64,000 bases of DNA, from the NCBI RefSeq assembly GCF_000698575.1, contig NZ_JFHD01000029.1:1-64000 (forward strand). The letters are read 5' to 3'. Within the stretch, counting starts at the first letter, position 1. Every line of letters begins with the position of its first letter. Position numbers and translations under genes: made by a program. Source of the DNA: Caballeronia zhejiangensis (GTDB taxonomy: Bacteria > Pseudomonadota > Gammaproteobacteria > Burkholderiales > Burkholderiaceae). This document shows, in pieces, positions 34,832-43,186 of this stretch. The notes under the pieces were generated by a model. It did not search any database. It was not told the origin of the DNA and was given only the letters and a program-made list of their open reading frames with translations.

Positions 34832-36421
34832 TCAATGCTCCACGTTGTCTTCGGGCGCTTTCGCGTCCGGGGCGATGGGCTCGTGCAGGATCGCCTCGCG
34901 CTTCGCGTAACCCGAGAACGCCGCCGCGAGCAGCGCGTCCTGCGTCCAGTTCGCGCGCTCGAACACGCCCGTCATGCGCCCCGCCGACATCACGCCGATA
35001 CGGTCGCAGATCAGCATCAGCTCGCGCAGGTCGCTCGACACGACGACGAGCGCGCGTCCTTCGCGAGCGAGCGCGCCCATCAGCCCGTAGATGTCGAACT
35101 TCGCGCCGACGTCGATGCCGCGCGTCGGCTCGTCGAACAGCAGCACCGAGCAGTCGCGCGCGAGCCACCGGCCGATCACGACCTTCTGCTGGTTGCCGCC
35201 CGACAGTTCCGACACGGCCTGCGCCGGCCCCGACGTGCGAATCCGCATCGCGTCGATCTGCCGTTGCGCGAGCGCCGCTTCCCGGCGCGCGTCGACCACG
35301 CCGTGCCGCGCCACCGCGCCGACGTTGCCCAGTGAAACGTTCGCGGCGATCGGCAGGCTGAGCAGCAGGCCCTCGCCCTTGCGATCCTCCGTGATGAGCG
35401 CGATGCCTTCTTCGACCGCATCCGACGGCGATTGCACCGTCACGCGCCGCAGCGCCTGCCCTTTGCGCGCGACGGACACCGTGCCCGCGTCCGCGCGATC
35501 CGCGCCGTAGATGAGCCGCATCAGCTCGGTGCGGCCCGCGCCGATCAGCCCGCTCACGCCGAAAATCTCGCCCGCGCGCACCTCGAACGACACGTCGCGC
35601 ACGGCCGGCAGCCGCGTCATGCCTTCCACTTTCAGCGCGACATCGCCGATCCGCCGTTCGCCCAGATCGATGCGCTCGCCGATCTCGCGTCCGACCATCA
35701 GCGTGACGAGCCGGTCGCTCGTGAGCGCGTCCATCGGACCGATATGCACGAGGCGTCCGTCGCGCAGCACGGCCGCGCGCTCGGCGATGCGCCGCAATTC
35801 CTCCAGCCGATGCGAGATGTACACGAGCGCGACGCCGCGCGCCTTCAGCCTTTCGACCTGCTCGAACAGCAGATCGACTTCGCGCGCGGTGAGCATCGCG
35901 GTCGGCTCGTCGAGAATCAGCACGCGGCAATCGCCGATCAGATTGCGCGCGATTTCCACCATCTGCTGATGCCCGATGCCGAGACCGCCGACGAGCGTAT
36001 CCGGATCGATCGCGTCGAGCCCGACTTGCGCCATCGCGTGACGCGCGTCTTCTGCGAGGCGCTTGCGGTCGATCCAGCCGAAGCCCTTGCGCGGCAAGCG
36101 GTTCAGAAAGAGATTCTCCGCCACCGATAACGTCGGCAGCAGGTTCAGCTCCTGCATCACCATGCGCACGCCGAGCGATTCGGCCTCCGAGCGGCTCTTC
36201 GGCGCGTAGGGCTGGCCCGCGAGCGTCATCGCGCCGGTCGACGGATCGGTCAGCCCGCCGATGATCTTCGACAGCGTGCTCTTGCCCGCGCCGTTCTCGC
36301 CGGTCAGCGCGAGCACCTCGCCCGCGACGAGATCGAGCGATACGTCCGTCAGCACCGGCTCGACATAGGTCTTGCCGATGCCCGTCACCGTCAGCACGTT
36401 CGCATCGTTCGGTCCGGTCAT
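34832..36421 (-). CDS. rbsA: Ribose ABC transporter ATP-binding protein (two ATPase domains)
   Basis: 529 residues from ATG 36421, chosen because it gives the usual distance to GIGKTY; ATG 36448 would add nine residues and neither has a good Shine-Dalgarno. Tandem ATPase domains: Walker A GENGAGKST (about 41-49), LGIGHQQ signature and Walker B VLILDEPT in the first; GLIGAGRTE, LSGGNQQKV and LLFDEPTRGIDVG in the second. Degenerate second P-loop is normal for sugar transporters. Energises uptake by RbsC. Confidence 0.92.
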   Translation of the reverse strand: MTGPNDANVLTVTGIGKTYVEPVLTDVSLDLVAGEVLALTGENGAGKSTLSKIIGGLTDPSTGAMTLAGQPYAPKSRSEAESLGVRMVMQELNLLPTLSVAENLFLNRLPRKGFGWIDRKRLAEDARHAMAQVGLDAIDPDTLVGGLGIGHQQMVEIARNLIGDCRVLILDEPTAMLTAREVDLLFEQVERLKARGVALVYISHRLEELRRIAERAAVLRDGRLVHIGPMDALTSDRLVTLMVGREIGERIDLGERRIGDVALKVEGMTRLPAVRDVSFEVRAGEIFGVSGLIGAGRTELMRLIYGADRADAGTVSVARKGQALRRVTVQSPSDAVEEGIALITEDRKGEGLLLSLPIAANVSLGNVGAVARHGVVDARREAALAQRQIDAMRIRTSGPAQAVSELSGGNQQKVVIGRWLARDCSVLLFDEPTRGIDVGAKFDIYGLMGALAREGRALVVVSSDLRELMLICDRIGVMSAGRMTGVFERANWTQDALLAAAFSGYAKREAILHEPIAPDAKAPEDNVEH

Positions 36422-36579
36422 GGGGCGCTTCAAGGCTCGGTTGTGCATCCTCGGAATGATCCAGCACGGCTGGGCGAAGCCCGCGCGAAAGGCCGCGGAG
36501 CGTGCCCGCGCCGTCTGCCTTTCGCGCTCGTCAGTGTGTTATCGGCACGCCCGCCGCGAACTTGAGGCTTCGCGCCGGC

Positions 36580-37542
36580 TCACTTCGTCACGAGATCGAC
36601 CGGCGTTTCCACGACCTGCGAAAGCTCCGACTGCTTCTTGTGGCCGGCAATCGCCTTCAACGCCACGTCGATGCCGAACACCGCCTGCTTCGCCGCGTAC
36701 TGGTCGGCCGTGGCGAGCACGCGGCCGTCCTTGAGCATCGGCTTGATCGCGCCGATGTTGTCGAAGCCGACGACCTGCACCTTGCCCGCCTTGCCCGCCG
36801 CGCGAATCGCCGACACGGCGCCGATCGCCATGTTGTCGTTGTCGCACAGGAGCGCCTTCACGTTCGGATTGGCGTTCAGGATCTGCGACGCGACCGCGTT
36901 GCCCTTGTCGATTTCCCATTCGCCCGACTGCAGCGCGACCACCTTCATGCCGGCGGCGTCCATCGCCTCCTTGAAGCCCGCGCTGCGCGCCTGCGAATTC
37001 GTCGTGGTCGTCACGCCTTCGATGATCGCGACTTCATCGCCCTTCTTCAGTTTCGGCGCGAGATAGTCGCCGACCTTACGCGCGCCCTTCTTGTTGTCCG
37101 GTCCGACGAACGGCACGTTCAGATCCTTCGACTTGAGCACGTCCGGATCGAGCCGGTTGTCGATGTTCACGACGATGATCCCCGCGTCCGCCGCCTTCTT
37201 GATGACCGGCACGAGCGCCTTCGAATCAGCCGGCGCGATCACGAGCGCATCGACCTTCGAGACGATCATCTGTTCGACGATGCGGATTTGCGCCGCCGTG
37301 TCGGTCTCGTCCTTGATGCCGTTGGTGATCAGGTCGAACTGGCCGGCGTTGTGCGCCTGATAGTCTTTCGCGCCGGTTTCCATCGTCAGGAAGAACTCGT
37401 TGGCGAGCGATTTCATGACGAGCGCCACCTTGGGCTTGCCCGCCGGCTGCGCGAACGCCGATGACGACGCGAACGGCAATGCGGTGCAGGCGGCGAGCGC
37501 GACGGCAGCCGTGAGGACGCGTCGGCGGATGATTCGGTTCAT
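36580..37542 (-). CDS. rbsB: Ribose-binding periplasmic protein
   Basis: 320 residues from ATG 37542 (GGAGATC upstream). Signal peptide about 1-31 ending AFA; the mature protein is a Peripla_BP_4-type sugar binder with NEFFLTMETGAKDYQ, VDALVIAPADSKALVP and VVNIDNRLD motifs and a D-N-D cluster (LLCDNDNMAIGAV). First gene of the operon. No rbsD is present. Confidence 0.93.
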   Translation of the reverse strand: MNRIIRRRVLTAAVALAACTALPFASSSAFAQPAGKPKVALVMKSLANEFFLTMETGAKDYQAHNAGQFDLITNGIKDETDTAAQIRIVEQMIVSKVDALVIAPADSKALVPVIKKAADAGIIVVNIDNRLDPDVLKSKDLNVPFVGPDNKKGARKVGDYLAPKLKKGDEVAIIEGVTTTTNSQARSAGFKEAMDAAGMKVVALQSGEWEIDKGNAVASQILNANPNVKALLCDNDNMAIGAVSAIRAAGKAGKVQVVGFDNIGAIKPMLKDGRVLATADQYAAKQAVFGIDVALKAIAGHKKQSELSQVVETPVDLVTK

Positions 37543-37666
37543 GCGGATCTCCAATGCTTATTCTGGTTTGTTGGTCTTGCGAGATGCAGCGAACGCGAGC
37601 AACGCCAATCGAAACGCGCCGGACGCTCGCGCGCCAATGCCTTCGACGCCCTTTCGCGCACGTTTG

Positions 37667-37672
37667 AACGTT
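37667..37672. promoter_or_regulatory. Weak candidate LacI-type operator core
   Basis: GAACGTTT surrounds the palindromic core AACGTT, the CG-centred geometry used by LacI-family regulators, 125 bp upstream of rbsB. Symmetry beyond four bases each side is poor. Confidence 0.2.
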
Positions 37673-37744
37673 TGCTCGCCGTCGATTCTCGTTGGACAGG
37701 CGCCGGAGGTCAATCGGGCTAACGTGTAGTGCAGCACATACGAC

Positions 37745-37777
37745 AACGCCGTCGAACGGCTGCTCGACGGCGTTTTT
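37745..37777 (+). terminator. Rho-independent terminator on plus strand, no gene before it
   Basis: A perfect 11-bp stem AACGCCGTCGA/TCGACGGCGTT with 8-nt loop is followed by a T-run on the plus strand (GTTTTTA). On the plus strand only the rbs upstream region (37543-37744) precedes it. On the minus strand it also lies 20 bp past the stop of the gene at 37797, though without a T-run there. Confidence 0.65.
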
Positions 37778-37796
37778 AGTTGCCTGCGGACAAGAC

Positions 37797-38078
37797 TCAG
37801 AGATCTTCGACCGACTGCCCTTCGACCTTGTTGTCGATGATGTCGCGCGCGTAGTCGATGCCCGCGCGCGTCGCGTCGATCGGACTGTCGAACGGTTCCT
37901 GATCGGGCACGCCGAACATCACCGAGCGGCCGCTTTCGCCGTGCGCGCTCTTCGCGATCGTCACGACTATGTCGAAGTGTCGCGGGCTGTCGTCCGGCTC
38001 GTCGCGATCCTTCGCGCGCCTCAATGCCTGAACCTTGATCTCGAAGCCTTTGTAATGATCCGACAGCGGCGTGGACAT
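37797..38078 (-). CDS. Conserved hypothetical protein (DUF6566-like)
   Basis: 93 residues with Shine-Dalgarno GGAGATCGTCC spaced before ATG 38078. One small beta-rich domain: YKGFEIKVQALRR, FDIVVTIAK, then PIDATRAGIDYARDIIDNK, resembling small Burkholderia stress proteins of the DUF6566 kind, which I recognise only by pattern. No signal peptide. Divergent from psiF. Function unknown. Confidence 0.6.
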   Translation of the reverse strand: MSTPLSDHYKGFEIKVQALRRAKDRDEPDDSPRHFDIVVTIAKSAHGESGRSVMFGVPDQEPFDSPIDATRAGIDYARDIIDNKVEGQSVEDL

Positions 38079-38305
38079 GGACGATCTCCTTTCGCATTGA
38101 CATGCATCGCACGATCATACGTCGGCTGCATCGGTCGTGCGGATCGCCGGCGACGAAAGGCGTTTGCAAGCCTCGTTCCCGCGACTCCCGATTTCACCCT
38201 ATCCCGCACACCGTTCATATTGTGTTTGCCATAATGCGCGGGCGACATGCCGATACAGACACGCGCCGTCGAACAACAACCGTCACTCAAATCAGGGAGC
38301 GTCAC

Positions 38306-38602
38306 ATGACCATTCGAGCCACCGCCCTCATCGCCGTGCTGAGCCTGACGCTCGGCGCGAACGTCGCCTTCGCCGCCAACAGTCAGCAAAGCAAGATGAC
38401 CGATTGCAACAAGCAGGCGGGCGACAAGAAAGGCGACGACCGCAAGGCCTTCATGAAGAGCTGTCTGTCCGCCGCGCCGGCTGCCGCATCCGCGCCGATG
38501 ACGCAGCAGCAGAAGATGACGGCGTGCAACAGCCAAGCAGGCGACAAGAAAGGCGACGACCGCAAGAGTTTCATGAAAAGCTGCCTCAGCAACAAGGGCT
38601 GA
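38306..38602 (+). CDS. psiF: PsiF-family exported protein with two repeats
   Basis: 98 residues from ATG 38306. Signal peptide about 1-23 (AFA). The mature part carries two nearly identical PsiF repeats, QQSKMTDCNKQAGDKKGDDR and QQKMTACNSQAGDKKGDDR, each ending (A/S)FMKSCLS with paired cysteines. E. coli PsiF is induced by phosphate starvation; no Pho box was recognised upstream. Probably periplasmic; function unknown. Confidence 0.85.
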   Translation: MTIRATALIAVLSLTLGANVAFAANSQQSKMTDCNKQAGDKKGDDRKAFMKSCLSAAPAAASAPMTQQQKMTACNSQAGDKKGDDRKSFMKSCLSNKG

Positions 38603-38827
38603 TCTCGCCTGCGTTCGCGTTCTGCACGCCGCGCCGTTCGCGCGCGGCGCCCCTTGCGTATTTACGCTCCCTACCGGCCGATATTGCACTGCACCCAAGC
38701 TAGTGATTCGCACCGTCGTCTTTTTCTCATAAGATGGCGCGAAGGCGGCCCCTTACGAAATACAAGAAAGACGCCATCGGCCGCCGCCGTTTCGAGCGAG
38801 GCGAAAAGCCTCGCATGGAGGCATCGG

Positions 38828-39298
38828 ATGGCATGGAGACACAAGAACCGCTGGTTCAGGCGGTGGCTCGTGGCGATCACGTTCTGGTTCGTGCCGGTGC
38901 TGATCGTCGCGGTGAACGAAGTGCGCGAGGAGATGGCGTACAACAACGTCGATCTCCATAAGTCGCTTGCCAGCTGGGAGTTGACCGATGCCCAACGCGC
39001 GGCCGGCGCCGCGGCGCGCTGCCACGGCACGTCCGAAGAAGCGCGCGCAGCCGGTTGTCCCGAAGATGCCATCGCCGCCACCGAGGTGAAGCATCAGGAA
39101 GCGCTCAACGAATACGCGCATCGCAAGGCGACGCTCGCCGATTATCTCTGGCATGCGTTCGTCGGCTACTGGATCGTGCCCGCAGCGTTCCTGCTCGTGC
39201 TCGGCGTGCTGATCGGCGGCATCCGGCGCGCGCTGCGCCGTCCGCAACACACGCCCGCGCCGCCCTCCGCCGAAGTAAAAACGACGACCCATCCGTGA
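38828..39298 (+). CDS. Two-helix membrane protein of unknown function
   Basis: 156 residues from ATG 38828 (GGAGG 8 nt upstream). A basic N-terminus (AWRHKNRWFRRW), one membrane helix (about 13-33), a polar ~75-residue loop with a pair of cysteines (RCHGTSEEARAAGCPED), a second helix (about 110-135) and a basic, Pro/Ala-rich tail. Family not recognised. Confidence 0.65.
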   Translation: MAWRHKNRWFRRWLVAITFWFVPVLIVAVNEVREEMAYNNVDLHKSLASWELTDAQRAAGAAARCHGTSEEARAAGCPEDAIAATEVKHQEALNEYAHRKATLADYLWHAFVGYWIVPAAFLLVLGVLIGGIRRALRRPQHTPAPPSAEVKTTTHP

Positions 39299-39694
39299 CC
39301 GAGCCTCGGGTACGGTCGTTGCTACTTCCTTCAGCGGTTTTCTCGTACGACCTAAAGGCAGCGTCACGAAAATTCTGCTCGCCTTGGGCCGCACTTCGGG
39401 CGAAAACGCCGTTTCCATTTCGGTTTGGTCAAAGCTTCGTCTAACCTTGTATCAGACGATGTGTGCTTCGAAAGATTTGTGTAATTTAACGACGCGCCTG
39501 ACGCTTATGGGGACGGATTCGGAGTAAGCTAGGTCCGGCTTGTTCGCCCGAATGTTGCGGAGCCTGAAGACCCAAGCCTGACAAGGCTTTCGGCGCATGG
39601 GCCGAGGCTCGCGGTTTCACCTTGCTGTGCTATAACTTGGCGTGCCTCACCCTCCCGCTCTTATGGGGTTTCCTAAATTCCACGATGGAGAACA
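39299..39694 (+). promoter_or_regulatory. Intergenic region with extended -10 promoter
   Basis: No gene is seen in these 396 bases. TGCTATAAC (39628-39636) is an extended -10 element without a recognisable -35, placing a transcript start near 39643 and a ~50-nt leader for the SYLF lipoprotein. Short GC-rich dyads, such as AGCCTGACAAGGCT near 39576, lie upstream. The first half is otherwise featureless. Confidence 0.4.
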
Positions 39695-40288
39695 ATGATG
39701 CAAAGACGAAACTTCATGCTCAAGTCGACGGCCGTGCTGGCAATGGGTGGCCTCGCGCTTGCCGGCTGCACGGCAAACCGGAACGCCGGCAGCGAAGCGG
39801 CCGCGGGCGCCGCCGATGACCGCCGCGCCATCGACGCAGATGTCGACAGCACGATCCAGCGTCTCTATGCCACCGTCGGCGGCTCGCGCGAGCTGGTCGC
39901 GAAAGCGCGCGGCGTGCTGGTGTTCCCGTCGGTGCTTCAGGCCGGCTTCATCGTCGGCGCGCAATACGGCAAGGGTGCGCTGCGTGTGGGTGGCAGCAGC
40001 GTCGGGTACTACAGCACGACGTCCGGCTCGTTCGGCCTGCAGGCAGGCGCGCAGTCGAAGGCGCTGATCTTCCTGTTCATGACGCAGGATGCGCTCGACA
40101 AATTCCGCAACTCCGACGGCTGGTCGGCGGGCGCGGACGCATCTGTGGCGTTGGTGAAGATGGGCGCGAACGGCGTGATCGACACGACCACCGCCACGAA
40201 ACCGGTCGAGGCCATCGTCCTGACCAACGCCGGCCTGATGGCCGACGTGTCGCTGCAAGGCACGAAGGTGTCGCGCATCAAGTACTGA
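39695..40288 (+). CDS. SYLF (Ysc84-like) domain lipoprotein
   Basis: 197 residues. Lipobox LALAGC (Cys24) after a hydrophobic signal, so probably membrane-attached. The SYLF/Ysc84 domain follows: TVGGSRELVAKARGVLVFPSV, VGYYSTTSGSFGLQAGAQSK and the C-terminal GLMADVSLQGTKVSRI are typical. SYLF domains bind phosphoinositides in eukaryotes; the bacterial role is unknown. A GGAGAACA precedes ATG 39695; the next codon is also ATG. Confidence 0.9.
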   Translation: MMQRRNFMLKSTAVLAMGGLALAGCTANRNAGSEAAAGAADDRRAIDADVDSTIQRLYATVGGSRELVAKARGVLVFPSVLQAGFIVGAQYGKGALRVGGSSVGYYSTTSGSFGLQAGAQSKALIFLFMTQDALDKFRNSDGWSAGADASVALVKMGANGVIDTTTATKPVEAIVLTNAGLMADVSLQGTKVSRIKY

Positions 40289-40318
40289 GCGCGTCGCGCT
40301 TTACCTCGCGGCGAATGC

Positions 40319-40369
40319 AAAACCGCCGTGTGGTGCGACCTTCCGGGTCCCGCCACACGGCGGTTTTTT
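40319..40369. terminator. Bidirectional terminator between SYLF gene and glycosyltransferase
   Basis: AAAACCGCCGTGTGG (40319-40333) pairs perfectly with CCACACGGCGGTTTT (40353-40367), 15 bp, T-runs on both sides. Serves both convergent genes. Confidence 0.9.
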
Positions 40370-40399
40370 GTTTTTTCCCGCTTCGTGTCGGGTCGCGCG

Positions 40400-41470
40400 T
40401 CAGGTCGTCGTCGCGCGATCGATCACTTTGAAGCGCGCACGCTTCTGCGCGCGCACGACCGACTGATACGCCTCGAGATATTGCCGAGCCATGCGATGCG
40501 ACGTGAAGCGCTCCTCGAAGCGATTGCGCACGCGCTCGCGCGACAGCGTATGCAGACGATTCACCGCGGCCACCGCACCGATTTCATCCTCGACGATGAA
40601 GCCAGACACGCCCTCGTCCACCACTTCCGGCACCGAGCCGCGATTGAACGCGATGACCGGCGTGCCGCACGCCATCGCCTCGATCATCACGAGGCCGAAC
40701 GGCTCGGGCCAGTCGATCGGAAACACGAGCGCGTGCGCGCCCGACAGGAATTCGGCTTTCTGACTGTCGTTGATCTCGCCGACGTACTCGACATACGGCA
40801 GCTCCAGCAGCGGCGCAATCTCGCGCTCGAAATACTCGTGGTCGGCGAAATCGACCTTGGCGGCAATCTTGATCGGCAAGCCGCATCGGCCCGCGATGCG
40901 AATGGCCGTATCGACGCGCTTTTCCGGCGAAATGCGTCCGAGGAACGCCAGATACTTCTGCTCCACCGGCTGCGGCACGTAGAGCTTCTCCGGCAAGCCG
41001 TGATAAACGGTGCTGACCCATTTCGCCTGCGGCAGCGGATGCCGCTGCGCGTCGGAAATGGAGATTACGGGCGCGGTGTTGAACGTATCGAATACGGGCT
41101 GCTGCTCGGGCAGATCGAGCCGGCCGTGCATTGTCGTCACGAACGGCGTGTCCTGGCGCTTGAACAGCGAGAACGAGTAATAGTCCATGTGAAAGTGCAG
41201 GACATCGAACTCTTCGGCGCGGCGGCGCACGAGTTCCATCAGCAGCATGTGCGGCGCGATGCGGTCGCGGATCGCCGGGTCGAGCCGCAACGCGCGCGGC
41301 CACACGGGTTCCAGGTTGGCGCTGGTCTGCGAATCGCCGGTGGCGAAGAGCGTCACCTCGTGACCGAGCTCGACGAGCGCCTCGGTCAGGTACGACACCA
41401 CACGCTCGGTCCCGCCATAGAGCTTCGGCGGCACCGATTCGGTCAGCGGAGCAATCTGGGCAATTCTCAT
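40400..41470 (-). CDS. Family 4 (GT-B) glycosyltransferase
   Basis: 356 residues from ATG 41470. GT-B fold: N-terminal APLTESVPPKLYGGTERVVSYLTEAL, hinge FLGRISPEKRVDTAIRIA, and the C-terminal WPEPFGLVMIEAMACGTPVIA with the E-x7-E motif. Similar genes are found beside trehalose/osmoprotectant loci in Burkholderiaceae. Donor and acceptor unknown. Follows otsA on the same strand after 229 bp. Confidence 0.88.
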   Translation of the reverse strand: MRIAQIAPLTESVPPKLYGGTERVVSYLTEALVELGHEVTLFATGDSQTSANLEPVWPRALRLDPAIRDRIAPHMLLMELVRRRAEEFDVLHFHMDYYSFSLFKRQDTPFVTTMHGRLDLPEQQPVFDTFNTAPVISISDAQRHPLPQAKWVSTVYHGLPEKLYVPQPVEQKYLAFLGRISPEKRVDTAIRIAGRCGLPIKIAAKVDFADHEYFEREIAPLLELPYVEYVGEINDSQKAEFLSGAHALVFPIDWPEPFGLVMIEAMACGTPVIAFNRGSVPEVVDEGVSGFIVEDEIGAVAAVNRLHTLSRERVRNRFEERFTSHRMARQYLEAYQSVVRAQKRARFKVIDRATTT

Positions 41471-41699
41471 CGTTCTCGTCTCCATGCGGATATCGACGTG
41501 CGGCTGATCGCTTGCCAGCCGCGGCGCGCATCGAGTATGACAGCGGATCGTAAGGCCGGACAACGAGGTTTGCCCTTACGAATCGTTCCGCCATCCGCTG
41601 CGATGAAGCCCATTATCGAGTGCGGATACGCCCGTTCCGGACGTCTCTTGCACTTTCATCGCTCTGTTACAGCACGGAAACATTCGTTTCCGGCGACGG

Positions 41700-43085
41700 T
41701 TACCGTTCGGCATCGCCGCGCAGATCGGCGAGGAAGTTGTCGCGCCACACGCCCAGATCGTGCTTGCGCAGCGCCGCCATGTTGGTCTCGTAGCGCTGCT
41801 TGCGCTCGGCGAGCGGCATCGCCAGCGCGCGGCCGATGGCCTCGCTCGTGCCGACGATATCATGCGGATTGACCATCACCGCGCCGGTCATTTCATCGGC
41901 CGCGCCGGCGAACTGGGAAAGCACGAGCACGCCGGGATCGTCAGGATTCTGGGCCGCGACGTATTCCTTCGCGACGAGATTCATGCCGTCGCGCAGCGGC
42001 GTGACGAGCCCGATCTGCGATTCGCGAAACAGCGACATCAGCTTCCAGCGGTCGTATCGCTGATTGAGATAGCGGATCGGCGTGTAATCGAGCCCGGAGT
42101 AACGTCCGTTGATGCGCCCCGCTTCGTACTCCAGGTTCTGGCGAATCTGCTGATAGGTTTCGACGTCCGAGCGCGTCGGCGGCGCGATCTGCACGAGCGT
42201 GACATTGCCGCGCCACTCGGGCGACTTTTCCAGAAAATGCTCGAACGCGCGGAAGCGCTCGACCAGTCCTTTCGAGTAATCGAGCCGATCCACGCTCATG
42301 ATGAGCTTACGGCCTTCGAGGCTCTGCTTCAGGTCCATCACGTCCTGACGCGCCTCGCCGCGTTCGGCCTGCTCGGCGATTTCATCGGGAAACACGCCGA
42401 TGCGATAAACGTTCGTCCGCAGCTTGCGTCCGAACGCCTCGACGTGGCCGTTGGGGGTCGCGGTGCCGTGCGCGTGCCGGACGATGTAGTCGTGAAACGC
42501 GACGCGATCGCTTTCCGTCTGAAACCCGACGACGTCATAGCAGCACAGCGACTTCACCAGTTCCTCGTGCGGCGGAATGTTCAACAGGATCTGCGGCGAC
42601 GGAAACGGAATGTGCAAGAAGAAGCCGATGCGATTCGTGATGCCCGCCGAGCGCAGCGCCTCGGCGAACGGGATCATGTGATAGTCGTGGACCCAGATGA
42701 TGTCGCCGGGTTCGAGCAGCTTGATGAGCTTGTGCGCGAGCCACGCGTTCACGCGCCGGTAGCCCGCGTACTCGTCCCGGTCGTAGACGGCGAGATCGTT
42801 GCGATAGTGGAAAACCGGCCACAGCATCGCGTTCGAGAAACCGCGGTAGTACTGGTCGTAGTCCTTTTTCGGCAGGCCGACGGTCGCAAAGGTCACCGCG
42901 CCGTCCTGTTCGAGTTTCGGTCCCTGATTCGCGACGGTTTCGCTCACGACGTCGCCGCTCCAGCCGAACCAGACGCCGCCGCTGTCCTTCAGCGCGCCGA
43001 AGACACCGACGGCGAGCCCGCCCGCGGAGCCCTTGGTTTCGGTCGGCGTGGCGACCCGGTTGGATACGACGACGAGACGGCTCAT
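41700..43085 (-). CDS. otsA: Trehalose-6-phosphate synthase
   Basis: 461 residues, GT20. Opens MSRLVVVSNRV and shows family blocks GGVWFGWSG, VHDYHMIPFAEALR, FFLHIPFPS, SVDRLDYSKGLVERF and LRDGMNLVAKEYVAAQ. Forms trehalose 6-phosphate from UDP-glucose and glucose 6-phosphate for osmotic and desiccation protection. No otsB phosphatase is in the window. AAGGAAA Shine-Dalgarno; three tandem repeats lie just upstream. Confidence 0.95.
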   Translation of the reverse strand: MSRLVVVSNRVATPTETKGSAGGLAVGVFGALKDSGGVWFGWSGDVVSETVANQGPKLEQDGAVTFATVGLPKKDYDQYYRGFSNAMLWPVFHYRNDLAVYDRDEYAGYRRVNAWLAHKLIKLLEPGDIIWVHDYHMIPFAEALRSAGITNRIGFFLHIPFPSPQILLNIPPHEELVKSLCCYDVVGFQTESDRVAFHDYIVRHAHGTATPNGHVEAFGRKLRTNVYRIGVFPDEIAEQAERGEARQDVMDLKQSLEGRKLIMSVDRLDYSKGLVERFRAFEHFLEKSPEWRGNVTLVQIAPPTRSDVETYQQIRQNLEYEAGRINGRYSGLDYTPIRYLNQRYDRWKLMSLFRESQIGLVTPLRDGMNLVAKEYVAAQNPDDPGVLVLSQFAGAADEMTGAVMVNPHDIVGTSEAIGRALAMPLAERKQRYETNMAALRKHDLGVWRDNFLADLRGDAER

Positions 43086-43106
43086 AGACTTTCCTTTTCC
43101 TCTTCG

Positions 43107-43135
43107 AACGTGATTAACGTGACTTAACGTGACTT
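43107..43135 (-). repeat. Three tandem ~10-bp repeats upstream of otsA
   Basis: Reading toward otsA: AAGTCACGTT, AAGTCACGTT, AATCACGTT (minus strand), contiguous, 22-50 nt before the start codon. Head-to-tail repeats of about one helical turn suggest a cooperatively bound regulator site, or slippage. Confidence 0.5.
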
Positions 43136-43163
43136 TCTCAGCATCAACCCGAAATTTTCGACC

Positions 43164-43186
43164 CGGAAACGCCGCGCGGGTTTCCG
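43164..43186 (-). terminator. Stem-loop at the end of the MscS-like gene
   Basis: CGGAAAC (43164-43170) pairs with GTTTCCG (43180-43186), ending at the base next to the stop codon. No clear T-run; perhaps a weak terminator that lets transcription continue into otsA. Confidence 0.35.

Noticed and set aside
33693..36467. Very long minus-strand open frame (924 codons) across the rbsA-rbsC region
   Set aside because: It lies out of frame over rbsA and rbsC, which carry clear family motifs; its translation is Arg/Gly-rich low complexity, as expected from a high-GC shadow frame.
38383..38602. Duplicated DNA in psiF as a mobile or tandem repeat
   Set aside because: The two copies are the normal PsiF protein repeat, not an independent repeat element.
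41760..43127. Plus-strand open frame opposite otsA
   Set aside because: Antisense shadow of a strongly conserved enzyme.
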